A stretch of 64,000 nt of DNA from Stomorhina lunata (Eukaryota; Arthropoda; Insecta; Diptera; Rhiniidae), in NCBI GenBank assembly GCA_933228675.1, contig OW121743.1, forward strand, positions 53,755,903 to 53,819,902. Direction: 5' to 3'. A program made the translations under genes and the position numbers. A model generated the notes under the pieces. The model was given only the letters and a program-made list of their open reading frames with translations. It searched no databases and was not told the origin of the DNA. Shown one piece after another: positions 21,321 to 33,829 of the stretch; position 1 is the stretch's first letter; the number at the start of each line of letters is the position of its first letter.

Positions 21321-24300
21321 TTTTTGAAAATTTACAAATTTCATCAAAAATTTTCTATAAGAAATTTTTATCAAAAATTTTTATCTAAAATTTTCTACAA
21401 AAATTCTATAAAAAATTTGCATCAAAAATGTTCTACAAAAAATTTCCCAAAAAAAAACTTCTCTATAAAAAATTTCCATAAAAAGTTTTCATCAAAAATT
21501 TTCTTAAAAAAAAATTTCCATCAAAAATTTCGAAAAAAAAGTTTTATCACAAATTTCATCAAAAATTTTCTATAAAAATTTTTTATCACAAATTTCATCA
21601 AAAATTTTCTATAAAATTTTTTTATCACAAATTTCATCAAAAATTTTCTATAAAAATTTTTTATCACAAATTTCATCAAAAATTTTCTATAAAATTTTTT
21701 TATCACAAATTTCATCAAAAATTTTCTATAAAAATTTTTTATCACAAATTTCATCAAAAATTTTCTATAAAATTTTTTTATCACAAATTTCATCAAAAAT
21801 TTTCTATAAAAATTTTTTATCACAAATTTCATCAAAAATTTTCTATAAAATTTTTTTATCACAAATTTCATCAAAAATTTTCTATAAAAATTTTTTATCA
21901 CAAATTTCATCAAAAATTTTCTATAAAATTTTTTTATCACAAATTTCATAAAAAATTTTCTATTAAAAGTTTTATCAAAACTTGTCTATAAAAATGTTTC
22001 ATCTAAAATTTTCTATAAAAATCTAAAACAATATTTATTCAAAAATTCTATAAAAAATTTCCTAAAAAAACCATAAACAATTTTTTATTAAAAATTTAAA
22101 TCAAAAATTCGAAAAAAAAGTTTTATTACAAATTTCTTCAAAAATTTTCTATAAAATTTTTTTATGACAAATTTCATCAAAAATTTTCTATAAAATTTTT
22201 TTATCACAAATTTCATCAAAAATTTTCTATAAAATTTTTTTATGACAAATTTCATCAAAAATTTTCTATAAAATTTTTTTTTATCACAAATTTCATCAAA
22301 AATTTTCTATTAAAAGTTTTATCAAAAATTTTCTATAAAAATCTAAAACAATATTTATTCAAAAATTCTATAAAAAATTTCCTAAAAAAACTTTACCATA
22401 ATTTTTTTTTTAATTTAAATCAAATTAATTAAAAAATCGAAAAAAAGTTTTATCACAAATTTCATCAAAAATTTTCTATAAAATTTTTTTATGACAAATT
22501 TAATCAAAAATTTTCTATAAAATTTTTTTATCACAAATTTCATCAAAAATTTTCTATAAAATTTTTTTATCACAAATTTCATCAAATATTTTCTATAAAA
22601 TTTTTTTTTATCACAAATTTCATCAAAAATTTTTTATAAAATTTTTTTATCACAAATTTCATCAAAAATTTTCTATTAAAAGTTTTATCAAAAATTGTCT
22701 ATAAAAAATTTTCGTCTAAAATTTTCTATAAAAATCTAAAACAATATTTATTCAAAAATTCTATAAAAAATTTCCTAAAAAACCATAAACAATTTTTTAT
22801 TAAAAATTTAAATCAAAAATTCGAAAAAAAAGTTTTATTACAAATTTCATCAAAAATTTTCTATAAAATTTTTTTATGACAAATTTTATCAAAAATTTTC
22901 TATAAAATTTTTTTATCACAAATTTCATCAAAAATTTTCTATAAAAATTTTTTATCACAAATTTCATCAAAAATTTTCTATAAAATTTTTTTATGACAAA
23001 TTTTATCAAAAATTTTCTATAAATTTTTTTTATCACAAATTTCATCAAAAATTTTCTATAAAATTTTTTTATCACAAATTTCATCAAAAATTTTCTATTA
23101 AAAGTTTTATCAAAAATTGTCTACAAAAAATTTTCATCTAAAATTTTCTATAAAAATCTAAAACAATATTTATTCAAAAATTCTATAAAAAATTTCCTAA
23201 AAAAACTTTACCATAAATTTTTTTTTTAAATTTAAATCAAATTAATTAAAAAATCGAAAAAAAGTTTTATCACAAATTTCATCAAAAATTTTCTATAAAA
23301 TTTTTTTTATCACAAATTTCATTAAAAATTTTCTATAAAATTTTTTTATCACAAATTTCATCAAAAATTTTCTATAAAATTTTTTTTTATCACAAATTTC
23401 ATCAAAAATTTTCTATAAAATTTTTTTATCACAAATTTCATCAAAAATTTTCTATAAAATTTTTTTTTATCACAAATTTCATCAAAAATTTTCTATAAAA
23501 TTTTTTTATCACAAATTTCATTAAAAATTTTCTATAAAATTTTTTTATCACAAATTTCATCAAAAATTTTCTATAAAATTTTTTTTTATCACAAATTTCA
23601 TCAAAAATTTTCTATAAAATTTTTTTATCACAAATTTCATCAAAAATTTTCTATAAAATTTTTTTTTATCACAAATTTCATCAAAAATTTTCTATAAAAT
23701 TTTTTTATCACAAATTTCATCAAAAATTTTCTATAAAATTTTTTTTTATCACAAATTTCATCAAAAATTTTCTATAAAATTTTTTTATCACAAATTTCAT
23801 TAAAAATTTTCTATAAAATTTTTTTATCACAAATTTCATCAAAAATTTTCTATAAAATTTTTTTATGACAAATTTCATCAAATATTTTCTATAAAATTTT
23901 TTTATCACAAATTTCATCAAAAATTTTCTATAAAAATTTTTTATCACAAATTTCATCAAAAATTTTCTATAAAATTTTTATCACAAATTTCATCAAAAAT
24001 TTTCTATAAAAATTTTTTATCACAAATTTCATCAAAAATTTTCTATAAAAATTTTTTATCACAAATTTCATCAAAAATTTTCTATAAAAATTTTTTATCA
24101 CAAATTTCATCAAAAATTTTCTATAAATTTTTTTTTTATCACAAATTTCATCAAAAATTTTCTATAAAATTTTTTTATCACAAATTTCATCAAAAATTTT
24201 CTATTAAAAGTTTTATCAAAAATTGTCTATAAAAAATTTTCGTCTAAAATTTTCTATAAAAATCTAAAACAATATTTATTCAAAAATTCTATAAAAAATT

Positions 24301-24750
24301 TCCTAAAAAACCATAAACAATTTTTTATTAAAAATTTAAATCAAAAATTCGAAAAAAAAGTTTTATTACAAATTTCATCAAAAATTTTCTATAAAATTTT
24401 TTTATGACAAATTTCATCAAAAATTTTCTATAAAATTTTTTTATCACAAATTTCATCAAAAATTTTCTATAAAAATTTTTTATCACAAATTTCATCAAAA
24501 ATTTTCTATAAAAATTTTTTATCACAAATTTCATCAAAAATTTTCTATTAAAAGTTTTATCAAAAATTGTCTATAAAAAATTTTCATCTAAAATTTTCTA
24601 TAAAAATCTAAAACAATATTTATTCAAAAATTCAATAAAAGATTTCCTAAAAAAACTTTACAATAAAAAATTTTCTATAAAAAATTTTCATAAAAAATTT
24701 TCTTCAGAAATTTTCTAAAAAAAAATGTTCATTAAAACTTTCGAAAAAAA
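21320..24750. repeat. 39-bp satellite with 78-bp and larger higher-order units
   Basis: The monomer is 39 bp and contains ATCACAAATTTCATCAA and TTTTCTATAAAA. Between 21,541 and 21,945 two monomer types (AAAAATTTTTT versus AAAATTTTTTT) alternate strictly, giving a 78-bp dimer. A longer interruption cassette (TTTTATCAAAAATTGTC, AAAACAATATTTATTC, TTTCCTAAAAAAAC) recurs near 21,960, 22,310, 22,675, 23,095, 24,205 and 24,547, so blocks of monomers plus cassette have been copied together. Because 39 is divisible by 3, one minus-strand frame stays open as KFVIKKFYRKFLM repeats; this is a by-product of the repeat and not a gene. The ends (21,320-21,520 and 24,650-24,750) are degenerate. Confidence 0.95.
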
Positions 24751-25500
24751 AAATTCACATCTAACCATAGCTCCCATAACACTTAAGAAACTTGCCTAAA
24801 TTCCACCTAAAATACACTTAAATAAATGATAAACTATAATAGCTATGGCCACTAAGGAACTTTTATGTCAATGCCATCCAGTGTGCACAATTTTAATACT
24901 ATCGGTCAACATTTGACCATAGGTCCCATATAAAAAACTTACGGAAACACAAAAATGCCAAAAACAAAGGTGCTTCTGTCGGCCTGTCCGTCAAATAAAA
25001 GCGCAATATCGCCTTAACTAAAAAAGCTAGAGAGACCGAATTTAAAAAAAAAGTATTTTTGATATGTTGAGAAAGTTGTGTATTAAAAAGGGGCGTTTTA
25101 CATTTATTTAGACCTCCCATATAACCCCGCCCCGGGAATCACATTATTGCTGATAAATTAGATGCAATTGTAATAGATATGATAACTTAATTTAGAACAG
25201 AGAAGTTTTTACAACTATTGGTCAGTATATTAAACCTGCGCTATATAAAGACCACAATGCTTCTAACATGCAACCCATAAACTTCAACCGCTAGACAAAA
25301 CATTGAGCTGGACATGAGGTGTACCACATACACATTTTATAAAATCGTTTATATTAGGATTTGAAATATTTTGAAAATATTTTAGAAATTGTGGGTTTTA
25401 TTTTTTTCTCAAATCGATTTGTGGATGTGTTATAAAAAAAGTAGGTATACCACATTACACGCACCTCCTCTGTTTTTACATTTTCTTAAATTTTAGTTTT
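24751..25500. repeat. Fragments of the long TATACCC-type element and a MITE-like sequence
   Basis: 24,760-25,240 shares phrases with the large copy at 61.3-63.9 kb (AACATTTGACCATAGGTCCC, GTCGGCCTGTCCGTC, ACCCCGCCCCGGGAATC, TTGCTGATAAATTA), but both ends are missing. 25,300-25,480 matches the sequence split by copy A at 18.4/19.3 kb (GAGGTGTACCACAT ... GGTATACCACATTACACGC) and looks like a small element with inverted ends. No coding. Confidence 0.55.
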
Positions 25501-25895
25501 TCATTTTAAATTTTTATCTCTCTCCCTTTATAAAACATTTTCAATGAAATATTTTTTTGCAGTTTTTTTTTGTCCGTCTGCCCTGTATACTATAAATCTG
25601 GTAAATGATTGTTTCTGATTTTTTCCCGTAACTCAATGCCAACCACTTGTTTTCTGAATTTTAATCTTTTTTGTAAAAGTTTTTTTTTTCTTATAAATAT
25701 TTTGTAGTTAAATACTTGTTATTACACAGTTTTTTATCGTTGATGTGCTTTTTTTTACTTTTAATGCTACCAACTGCAATTTTAATTGTTAAGCTATTAT
25801 TAATGCTGCTTTAGGGTACAGTGGAGACTCGTTATTAACAGCAAATTTTTAAAGAAATAGTTTAAAAACAGTTTTTTGTTATTATTTATATGCAA
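25501..25895. other. AT-rich intron, nothing recognised
   Basis: Includes a pyrimidine-rich stretch (25,500-25,700). No supported feature. Confidence 0.35.
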
Positions 25896-26082
25896 AGAAT
25901 CTATAGTATAAAGATGTTGCACTTCCATACATTGATTTGCCGTATGGTCGTTTTGAAAAGTCCCATACCGAAAATGTCCCATCGGCACACACACGTGCTC
26001 ATGAAATGTATGTTTGTTCTTTGATTTTTCCACTTTAATTTCACATTTGACAGAAAAATATGTAATGAGTGCAATATCTTTT
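25896..26082. mobile_element. MITE (TATAAAGATGTTGCACT family), most complete copy
   Basis: The left end is TATAAAGATGTTGCACTTCC (about 25,905) and the right end, inverted, TAAAAGATATTGCACTCATT (about 26,063-26,080); the imperfect inverted repeats are about 18-20 bp. The body has CATTGATTTGCCGTATGG, AAAGTCCCAT and ACACACACGTGCTCATG. It is about 180 bp and noncoding. A TA target is compatible but not certain. Confidence 0.7.
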
Positions 26083-26157
26083 ATCAATATCTCTACTAAC
26101 GAAAATTTTAATTTGAAGTCTTCGATGTTTCTTTGATTACACAGGTCAACAGCAAAA

Positions 26158-28696
26158 ATGTGCTCGAGTAACCACTATATACATTTGATGTATCATGGCT
26201 ACCTTAGTACAAAAATGGTAAAATTTTTAAATTCTAAGGCAAGATTTTTTTAAAAAAATTTTTTTTTTTAAATTGCAATTTTTTTAGACGTTTCTTCAAA
26301 TAATTAATGATAACTCAAAAACTACTAGTCTGATATTATTAAAATAAAATCAGAAAAATTAAGATTTACATAGCCTTTAATTCGTCTATATATCGCGTTT
26401 CAATCGGATCAATAGTATCGGAGTTATAATAAAAAACTTAAGAAAAAAATATATATTTCTACATAAAAATGGCAAAAACTTTCGTTTTAAAAAAATCATG
26501 AAGAATCGAAAACGGCAAAAAACTTCCAGATTTATTATTTTATCGCATAGCCACATATAATAGCAACAAAATGAGATATCGACCATAAAAATCGATTGAT
26601 CTTTTTCGAATTTATTCACAATTTAGTGAATTCGCTCATTTTTTTCAATATGAAAATTTTTCTATAGAAAAAATTTCAATATGAAAATTTTTCTATAGAA
26701 AAAATTTCAATATGAAAATTTTTCAATAGAAAAAATTTCAATATGAAAATTTTTCTATAAAAAAAATTTCAATATGAAAATTTTTCTATAGAAAAAATTT
26801 TAATATGAAAATTTTTCTATAGAAAAAATTTTAATATGAAAATTTTTCTATAGAAAAAATTTCAATATGAAAATTTTTCTATAGAAAAAATTTCAATATG
26901 AAAATTTTTCTATACAAAAAAATTTCAATATGAAAATTTTTCTATAGAAAAAATTTCAATATGAAAATTTTTCTATACAAAAAAATTTCAATATGAAAAT
27001 TTTTCTATAGAAAAAATTTCAATATGAAAATTTTTCTATAGAAAAAATTTCAATATGAAAATTTTTCTATAGAAAAAATTTCAATATGAAAATTTTTCTA
27101 TAGAAAAAATTTCAATATGAAAATTTTTCTATAGAAAAAATTTCAATATGAAAATTTTTCTATAGAAAAAATTTCAATATGAAAATTTTTCTATAGAAAA
27201 AATTTCAATATGAAAATTTTTCTATAGAAAAAATTTCAATATGAAAATTTTTCTATAGAAAAAATTTCAATATGAAAATTTTTCTATAGAAAAAATTTCA
27301 ATGTGAAAATTTTTCTATAGAAAAAATTTCAATATGAAAATTTTTCTATAGAAAAAATTTCAATATGAAAATTTTTCTATAGAAAAAATTTCAATATGAA
27401 AATTTTTCTATAGAAAAAATTTCAATATGAAAATTTTTCTATAGAAAAAATTTCAATATGAAAATTTTTCTATAGAAAAAATTTCAATATGAAAATTTTT
27501 CTATAGAAAAAATTTCAATATGAAAATTTTTCTATAGAAAAAATTTCAATATGAAAATTTTTCTATAGACAAAATTTCAATATGAAAATTTTTCTATAGA
27601 AAAAATTTCAATATGAAAATTTTTCTATACAAAAAATTTCAATATGAAAATTTTTCTATAGAAAAAATTTCAATATGAAAATTTTTCTATAGAAAAAATT
27701 TCAATATGAAAATTTTTCTATAGAAAAAATTTCAATATGAAAATTTTTCTATAGAAAAAATTTCAATATGAAAATTTTTCTATAGAAAAAATTTCAATAT
27801 GAAAATTTTTCTATAGAAAAAATTTCAATATGAAAATTTTTCTATAGAAAAAAATTCAATATGAAAATTTTTCTATAGAAAAAAATTCAATATGAAAATT
27901 TTTCTATAGAAAAAAATTCAATATGAAAATTTTTCTATAGAAAAAAATTCAATATGAAAATTTTTCTATAGAAAAAAATTCAATATGAAAATTTTTCTAT
28001 AGAAAAAATGTAAGAAAAAAATAAATTTTCCAATATCAAGGGGTGCATGTCGGATTATTGTGAGATTTGGTGAGAAACTTCCACCCACAAATTTTTAGTC
28101 GAATTGGACAACGTTAACACGTAGCGTATAGGCCCCAAATTTAAATCGAAAAAAAATGTTCAAATTTTCAGTTTTTGCAAAATTAAAGCTATTTATTCCC
28201 CCTTTTGCAAAAAAGTGGATTCTGGTTCTTAGTGCAAAGGCAATGATTTTTCCAATAAGCTACAATATGGTCGATATCTCATTTTGTTGCTATTATATGT
28301 CGCTATGCGATGAAATAATAAATCTGGAAGTTTTTTGCCGTTTTCGATTTTTCATGATTTTTTTAAAACGAAAATTTTTGCCATTTTTACGTAAAAAATA
28401 TATTTTTTTCTTAAGTTTTTTATTATAACTCCGATACTATTGATCCGATTGAAACGCGATATATAGACGAATTAAAGGCTATGTAAATCTTAATTTTTCT
28501 GATTTTATTTTAATAATATCGGACTAGTAGTTTTTGAGTTATCATTAATTATTTGAAGAAACGTCTAAAAAAAATTGCAATTTAAAAAAAAAAAAAAATT
28601 TAATAAAAATCTTGCCATAGAATTTAAAAATTTTAACATTTTTGTACAAAGGTAGTCATGATACATCAAAATTGTATAGTAGTTTTAAGAGCACAT
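26158..28696. mobile_element. Foldback element: 430-bp inverted arms around a 31-bp satellite
   Basis: The left arm (26,158-26,587) and right arm (28,266-28,696) are inverted copies, very similar over about 430 bp; both start ATGTGCTC at the outside and end at CGACCATA at the inside. Shared inner phrases include GATCCGATTGAAACGCGAT and TAGACGAATTAAAGGCTATG (read in opposite directions). The 1.68-kb loop holds the satellite at 26,640-28,010 plus 250 bp of other sequence. No transposase is encoded. The layout recalls Drosophila foldback elements, but the sequence is not recognisably theirs. No clear target duplication was found. Confidence 0.85.
26640..28012. repeat. 31-bp palindromic satellite I (CTATAG type)
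   Basis: About 44 near-identical units of 31 bp, each made of the perfect palindrome TTTTTCTATAGAAAAA and the palindrome TTTCAATATGAAA. Variants cluster: five consecutive units at the right end (27,845-27,990) carry ATTCAAT instead of TTTCAAT, a sign of recent local homogenisation. It forms most of the loop between the foldback arms. Confidence 0.95.
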
Positions 28697-30110
28697 GAAA
28701 TTTTTTTTATTTCGTTGTGCTGTGTTATCATTATCGGGTTTCTACTGTATATTTAGTTGCTGTTGCTATTGTTGTGTTTCTGTATAATTTAAGACACACG
28801 CAAATTGCAAATTGAGTTCTTTTTTTCTGTGAAAACAAAGTGAAAAAAGTTGTTTAAACAATAAAGAACTTTTTTTTTTATAAAGATTGAAAAAATCTTA
28901 ATAATTGAAGAATTATTTCGCTTAGAGAAAATATTCAATTCAAGTGCAAAAAATTTCATTTCAATTTTTTGTTTCAAAATTCAAAATCCTAATTTAGTGC
29001 CTAATATCGCACTAAACTTTTCAATTTTTATTTCAATTTAAAACTAATTAAGTTAATTTTTTTTATTCAAAAGCAAAATCCATTATTTTTATAATTTGTT
29101 ATAATTTATTTCAATTTCTAGACTTCAGAAACTGCTCTAATTATTTTTTTTATCGCTTAACAACTTCAAACTTTAGCTCTGACATTAATTCGTTTTATTT
29201 TTTTTTTTTGTTGGTCTGACTCAGAAACTGACTCAATTACTTCAGTCATCGAATTTTTTTTGTGATTTTAAAGTCATGATTTTTTAAATTTATTTAAGCT
29301 TAAAATTTTAAAGCTACTGGATTTTTTTCAAAATTTTGTAGGCTACTTTTTATCATAAGTATCGTAGTTTTTTATAAATTGTTTCAATTTTTTGCCGGTC
29401 TTAGTCACTCATTTGATTTTCTAATTTTTTTAAATCTTTCAAATTCGGCAAAAACTTAATTTGCTAATTATATTTAATTTATTTTGAAATAAATTGTTTA
29501 GAAAAAAATTAATTTTTTTAACCGTCATTCTAAGATAAGTTAGAAAATTTCAGGGTCAATAAAAAATGTTTAAATTAACTAAATGCTAAAAAATTAATTC
29601 AGAACTTATAAAAAAGCAGGAGAAAATTTTAAAGTACATTAAAGTACACAATAAACAAACAACTTTTTTTTTTAAACTTATATACAATAGGGTGACAATT
29701 TTTTGTATGAAAGAAAATGCTTTTTCGAATTTTATAACTTTTTCAACGGAATATTGTAACAATAGGTCTAAAAGTTGAGTTCTGAAAATTTGAGCCAAAT
29801 CGGACAACGTTCTACGGGCATCGGCTCCAAAGTTGTAAAGTCCATTTGTGTGGTGAAAAATGGGTTCTTTTTTATTTTTGAGAAACTTTAACCAAAAATA
29901 AAAGAATTTTTACAAGAAAATAATGGAATATTAAAGAAAACTATTACAGCTTTATTTCAAATAGTCAAAAACAAAAACCCATGAAGTAGTTTTGGAGTTA
30001 TTCCAATTTTCCCCTGAAAATGTATGTCCTTGAAAACGCGCCTAAGGATATGCACCAAAAATTGTATGTTATAAATAAAGAAATTTAAAAATTAGACAAA
30101 ATTTATCATT
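28697..30110. other. AT-rich intron, no gene
   Basis: Long A/T runs with no coding support. Around 29,690-29,850 lies a phrase (AAATCGGACAACGTTCTACG) related to one inside the foldback loop (AATTGGACAACGTTAACACG, near 28,105), so a fragment of the same family may be present. Confidence 0.4.
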
Positions 30111-30113
30111 AAA

Positions 30114-32187
30114 CTAGCTGTTTGTACCCGGCGTTGCCCGGGTTAATAGTAAAAGATTTTTGCTTGCAATGGGCCCATAAATGTCAAACCACATACAAAA
30201 CAGACGCTAATATTTTTTTATATTTATAGATTATCAAATATCGTCAAACGGTAATCAATTAATAATTAATCAGTTAATCGTGAAACAATTATCGAACAAT
30301 CATAAAAAAACATTGAACAGTAGTCAGTCGATCATCAAACAATCGACAAAAAATCATCAAACTACAGTCATAAAATCGCCAGTTAATCGTGAAACAATTA
30401 TCAAACAATTTTTACAAATCTTCAAACAGTCATCAGTCAATCAATCATTAAACAACTGTTAAACAATCGTCAAACAACCATCAAATAATCATGAAAAATA
30501 TTCAAACAATCGTCAGTCAAGCTATTATCAAACAATAATCATATTTCCAATCCGTGCAGCCGTTTTCCGATTTTAGATAAATGAAAAAAGAGGGTGTAAA
30601 AGTGGACATTGTAAATTTTTCTTTATGTAGAATCCTAACTTGGACTAAAGAAAACAAAAAAAACAAAAATGTCCTGATTGGTCCAGTCGTTCTAAAGTGA
30701 TGCAATTTTTAAGAAAACGGGAATTTTATCCCCATTTTTCGATTCCCAGGTCCTCCTTGGTCCATTTTCAAAAAATTCAAAAAGCGAAAAACTATCCTAT
30801 AGTATGAAAATATCCACATTTAAAATTTTAATTAATTTGGTTAAATTGTTTTGATCATCCATATTTGTAATTTTTATATTTGACTTATATTGGAGGGGTC
30901 ACGCCCACCTTAGATTAAAAAAATACAACCTGGTCTATTTTACCCACTGGTCACACCTTAACATACTGTCAAAATTTCACGCCCACTTGAGATTTGAGAA
31001 AAATACCTTGAATATTTTAACCACCGGTCGCACTTTACCATACTGTGAAAATTTCAGAAAAATCGGGCATCTCGGTCATCCATATTTGTTATTTTCAATA
31101 TTTTACTTATATGGGAGGGGTCACGCCCACTTAAGATTTCAAAAAAGAACCTTGCCTATTTTAACCCCGGTCACACCTTAACATACTATCAAAATTTCAG
31201 AAAAATCGGTCTGCAGGGTCGTCCATATTTGTAATTTTTAATATTTAACTTATATGGGAGGGTCATGCCCACTTGAGATTTAAAAAAAAACTTGCCTATT
31301 TTAACCACCGGTCACACCTTACCATACTGTGAAAATTTCAGAAAAATCGGGCAGCTCGGTCATCCATATTTGTCATTTTCAATATTTGTCTTATATGGGA
31401 GGGGTCACGCCCACTTAAGATTTCAAAAAAGAACCTTGCCTATTTTAACCACCATTCACACCTTGACATACTATTAAAATTTCAGAAAAATCAGTCCGGT
31501 CGGTCATCCATATTTGTCATTTTCAATATTTGACTTATATGGGAGGGGTCACGCCCACTTGAGATTAAAAAAAAAATTTGGCCTATTTTATCCATCCGTC
31601 ACACCTTAACATACTGTCAAAATTTCAGAAAAATCGGGTCTCTCAGTCAGCTATATTTGTAATTTTTAATTTATGAGTTATGTGGGAGGGGTCACGCCCC
31701 CTTGAGATTTCAAAAAAAACCTAGCCTATCTATCGAAATTTCAGGAATGTTAGTATAACTTTATCTATATTTCGAAAATCATCAAAATCAATTTACCCAG
31801 TTATAGGTATTGTATTTGTAACGGGGAAGGAGCCATCCGCTGCTCCGATCCTTTTAATTTTTTTCTGAAGTACGGCCACTGGTAATGAATTTACTTTTGT
31901 TAAGTTTAAAGTTTCTAACTTTTATTGTTTATCAAATTCAATGATAAATACTAAATTTTGCACCATTTGGTCCACTTTTTACCCTATTTGGACCCTTTCT
32001 GGACCAAGTTTTGAAACAAAACATGTCCTTAAACCACCTTAAGGGAATGTTCCATCTAATTTCAAAATTTCATCAAAATCGGTCAAACAGTTTAGGAGTC
32101 AACCTCTTTCAAACAAACAAATAAACAAATAAACAAATAAACAAACAAACTTACAAACACATTTATAATATATATATAGATATATAG
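30114..32187 (+). mobile_element. Unclassified arthropod-type repeat element with 143-bp units
   Basis: It starts ACTAGCTGTTTGTACCCGGC; ACCCGGCGTTGCCCGGGT (30,126-30,143) is a tight hairpin. It ends with TTTAGGAGTCAACC, (AAACAAAT)n-like sequence and TTATAATATATATATAGAT at 32,187. I have seen this pairing of a GCCCGGGT start with an AAACAAAC/TATATA end as a common arthropod repeat, but cannot name its class. Inside are degenerate ATCAAACAATCGTCA repeats (30,236-30,540) and the 143-bp array. No coding sequence is supported. Confidence 0.6.
30892..31740 (+). repeat. 143-bp tandem repeat, about six units
   Basis: The landmark GGGAGGGGTCACGCCCACTT occurs at about 30,892, 31,113, 31,255, 31,397, 31,541 and 31,684. 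Spacing is 142-144 bp except for the first interval, which contains a shortened unit. Each unit also has TTAACCACCGGTCACACCTT and TCAGAAAAATCGG. The units are short on A/T runs compared with the satellites. Confidence 0.9.
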
Positions 32188-33101
32188 ATGACTCGTTTGT
32201 ATTGAATAGTTCAGTTTAGCTTAAATAGAATCGAATTTACCTAGTTTTTCCATGTTGGAAAATTGTACATTTTATTTTTCAGGTCAGTTTTAAAAACCAT
32301 TTTTTAATTTTTCGAAAAATTTGTTTAACAAATATTACAAATTTAGAATTTACTCACCTGTGTGTTACAAATGGGAGAATAAAACTCACAAATGGGAGAA
32401 TAAAACTCAAAAAAATTTAGGTCGATATCTTGAACTGTTTCGCCGTACCTGCGACTTAAAATTTAAGAATTTCGCGAAAATGAAAACTTTTGGGCAAAAT
32501 TCTAGTATATACTCGGTAAATTTTACTTGTAGTACTTATAACTCTTAAGATAATAAGGAATGTCTTACTTTGTGATTTCTGTACTCTTGTAATTTTTTTT
32601 TTGCTGCATATCCTTAAGCTTGTTGAAAAGGACACGAATTTTCTGGGGCAAATTGCAATAACTTAAAAACTACTGAATTTTTAGTTTTTATGACGTTAAT
32701 GAAAGCTCTTTTGGTTGTCTTTTACATCCAATTATTAATTTTGCCAAAAACATATCTTTATTTGTTGAAATTGACCAAAAACCGGAAAAAAAAATCCCAT
32801 TTTTTCCCATACAAATGGGTCATAGAAGTAAATGTAGAGCATCGATTTTTAAACCAGGCGTATCAAATTTCAATATTTAGCAGAAATATTGCTTGTGATA
32901 ACCTTAATCGTTGTACCTAATTTGGTAGGAATCGGCCCATATTTGACCATACCTTCCATACAAGATTCATTTTCACAAGTAGTTTAAAGAGTGCTCTAAA
33001 TAAAATTTGTAGTTGGATTTTCTTAAATAAAAATCAAACCTTTTAATATAAAAACTCTACAAAATACGCAAATATAATCTTATATTCTTAAACGAGCAAT
33101 A

Positions 33102-33104
<3 letters not shown>
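32188..33104. other. AT-rich intron with element fragments
   Basis: A direct repeat of AAATGGGAGAATAAAACTCA occurs twice in tandem near 32,370-32,410. 32,810-32,980 contains ATTTGACCATACCTTCCATA and related phrases of the TATACCC-type family, so it is a fragment. Open frames here show no domain. Confidence 0.4.

Positions 33105-33163
<59 letters not shown>
33105..33163. repeat. (TA)n microsatellite
   Basis: An uninterrupted TA run of roughly 55-60 bp. It follows a TATACCC-family fragment, whose relatives are known to seed TA microsatellites. Confidence 0.95.
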
Positions 33164-33168
<5 letters not shown>

Positions 33169-33829
33169 GCTATCTCGAAAACGGCTCTAACGATTTTGAT
33201 AAAATTTGGACAGTGGGTATCTTTTTTGATGTATAGGTCGAAGAAGAAGGGACTTTTGGAACTTTTACCTCTAAGAGGGTAAAAACGGGTAAAAAGGGGA
33301 AAAAATCGAAAACGCTATGTCTCCTAAAGTAATAGGTATAGAAACAAAATTAAAATTACGTTTTAAACAGCTTTGAAAATAAGCGGACAGGTGTTTGGTA
33401 CTTTTTTGAAACTATGTCCGATAGGGGGTAAAAAAGGGTGAAAACAGTTTTTTTGGCACCTTTTTAACCCACTCTTATATTTTAAACTAAATAATATAGA
33501 AAGAAACTTGGTACTGCAATCAATAGATGTAAAAAAACATGAAACACGTATTTGGTACTTTTTTGATTTTGGAGCCAAAATGGGTACAAAAGGGATAAAA
33601 TGATAACTTAACATCTTCAAAGTAATATGAATAGGAACATTATACATTATGTTAAATGCGTTTTAAAAAAATGTACCGAAGTCAATTGGCACCAAAAAAG
33701 TACCAAATATACATATGGAACTTTTAGAAATTAGGAAATAAAAAGGGGGAAAAATTAGTATTATTTTAAACAAATGAATGTTTGTCTGTATGTATGTTCT
33801 TTATACAATAGTATACTGTGAATTTGATT
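33164..33829. repeat. Degenerate repeats with GGTACTTTTTTGA and GGGTAAAAA
   Basis: Phrases such as TTTGGTACTTTTTTGA and AGGGGGTAAAAAAGGG recur at about 33,240-33,300, 33,395-33,440, 33,545-33,600 and 33,690-33,750. They suggest four diverged tandem units of roughly 150 bp. A minus-strand open frame (33,363-33,647) follows the repeat and is not called a gene. Confidence 0.5.

Noticed and set aside
21521..24537. Long minus-strand open frames repeating KFVIKKFYRKFLM
   Set aside because: They follow exactly from a 39-bp satellite whose period is divisible by three; there is no start context, domain or unique sequence.
28156..28428. Open frame with aromatic-rich protein, mirrored at 26,386-26,619
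   Set aside because: Both frames are the same sequence in the two arms of the foldback element; a by-product of the inverted repeat.
26158..28696. Direct assignment to the Drosophila FB family
   Set aside because: Only the architecture and the 31-bp period agree; neither the repeat sequence nor the termini are recognisably FB.
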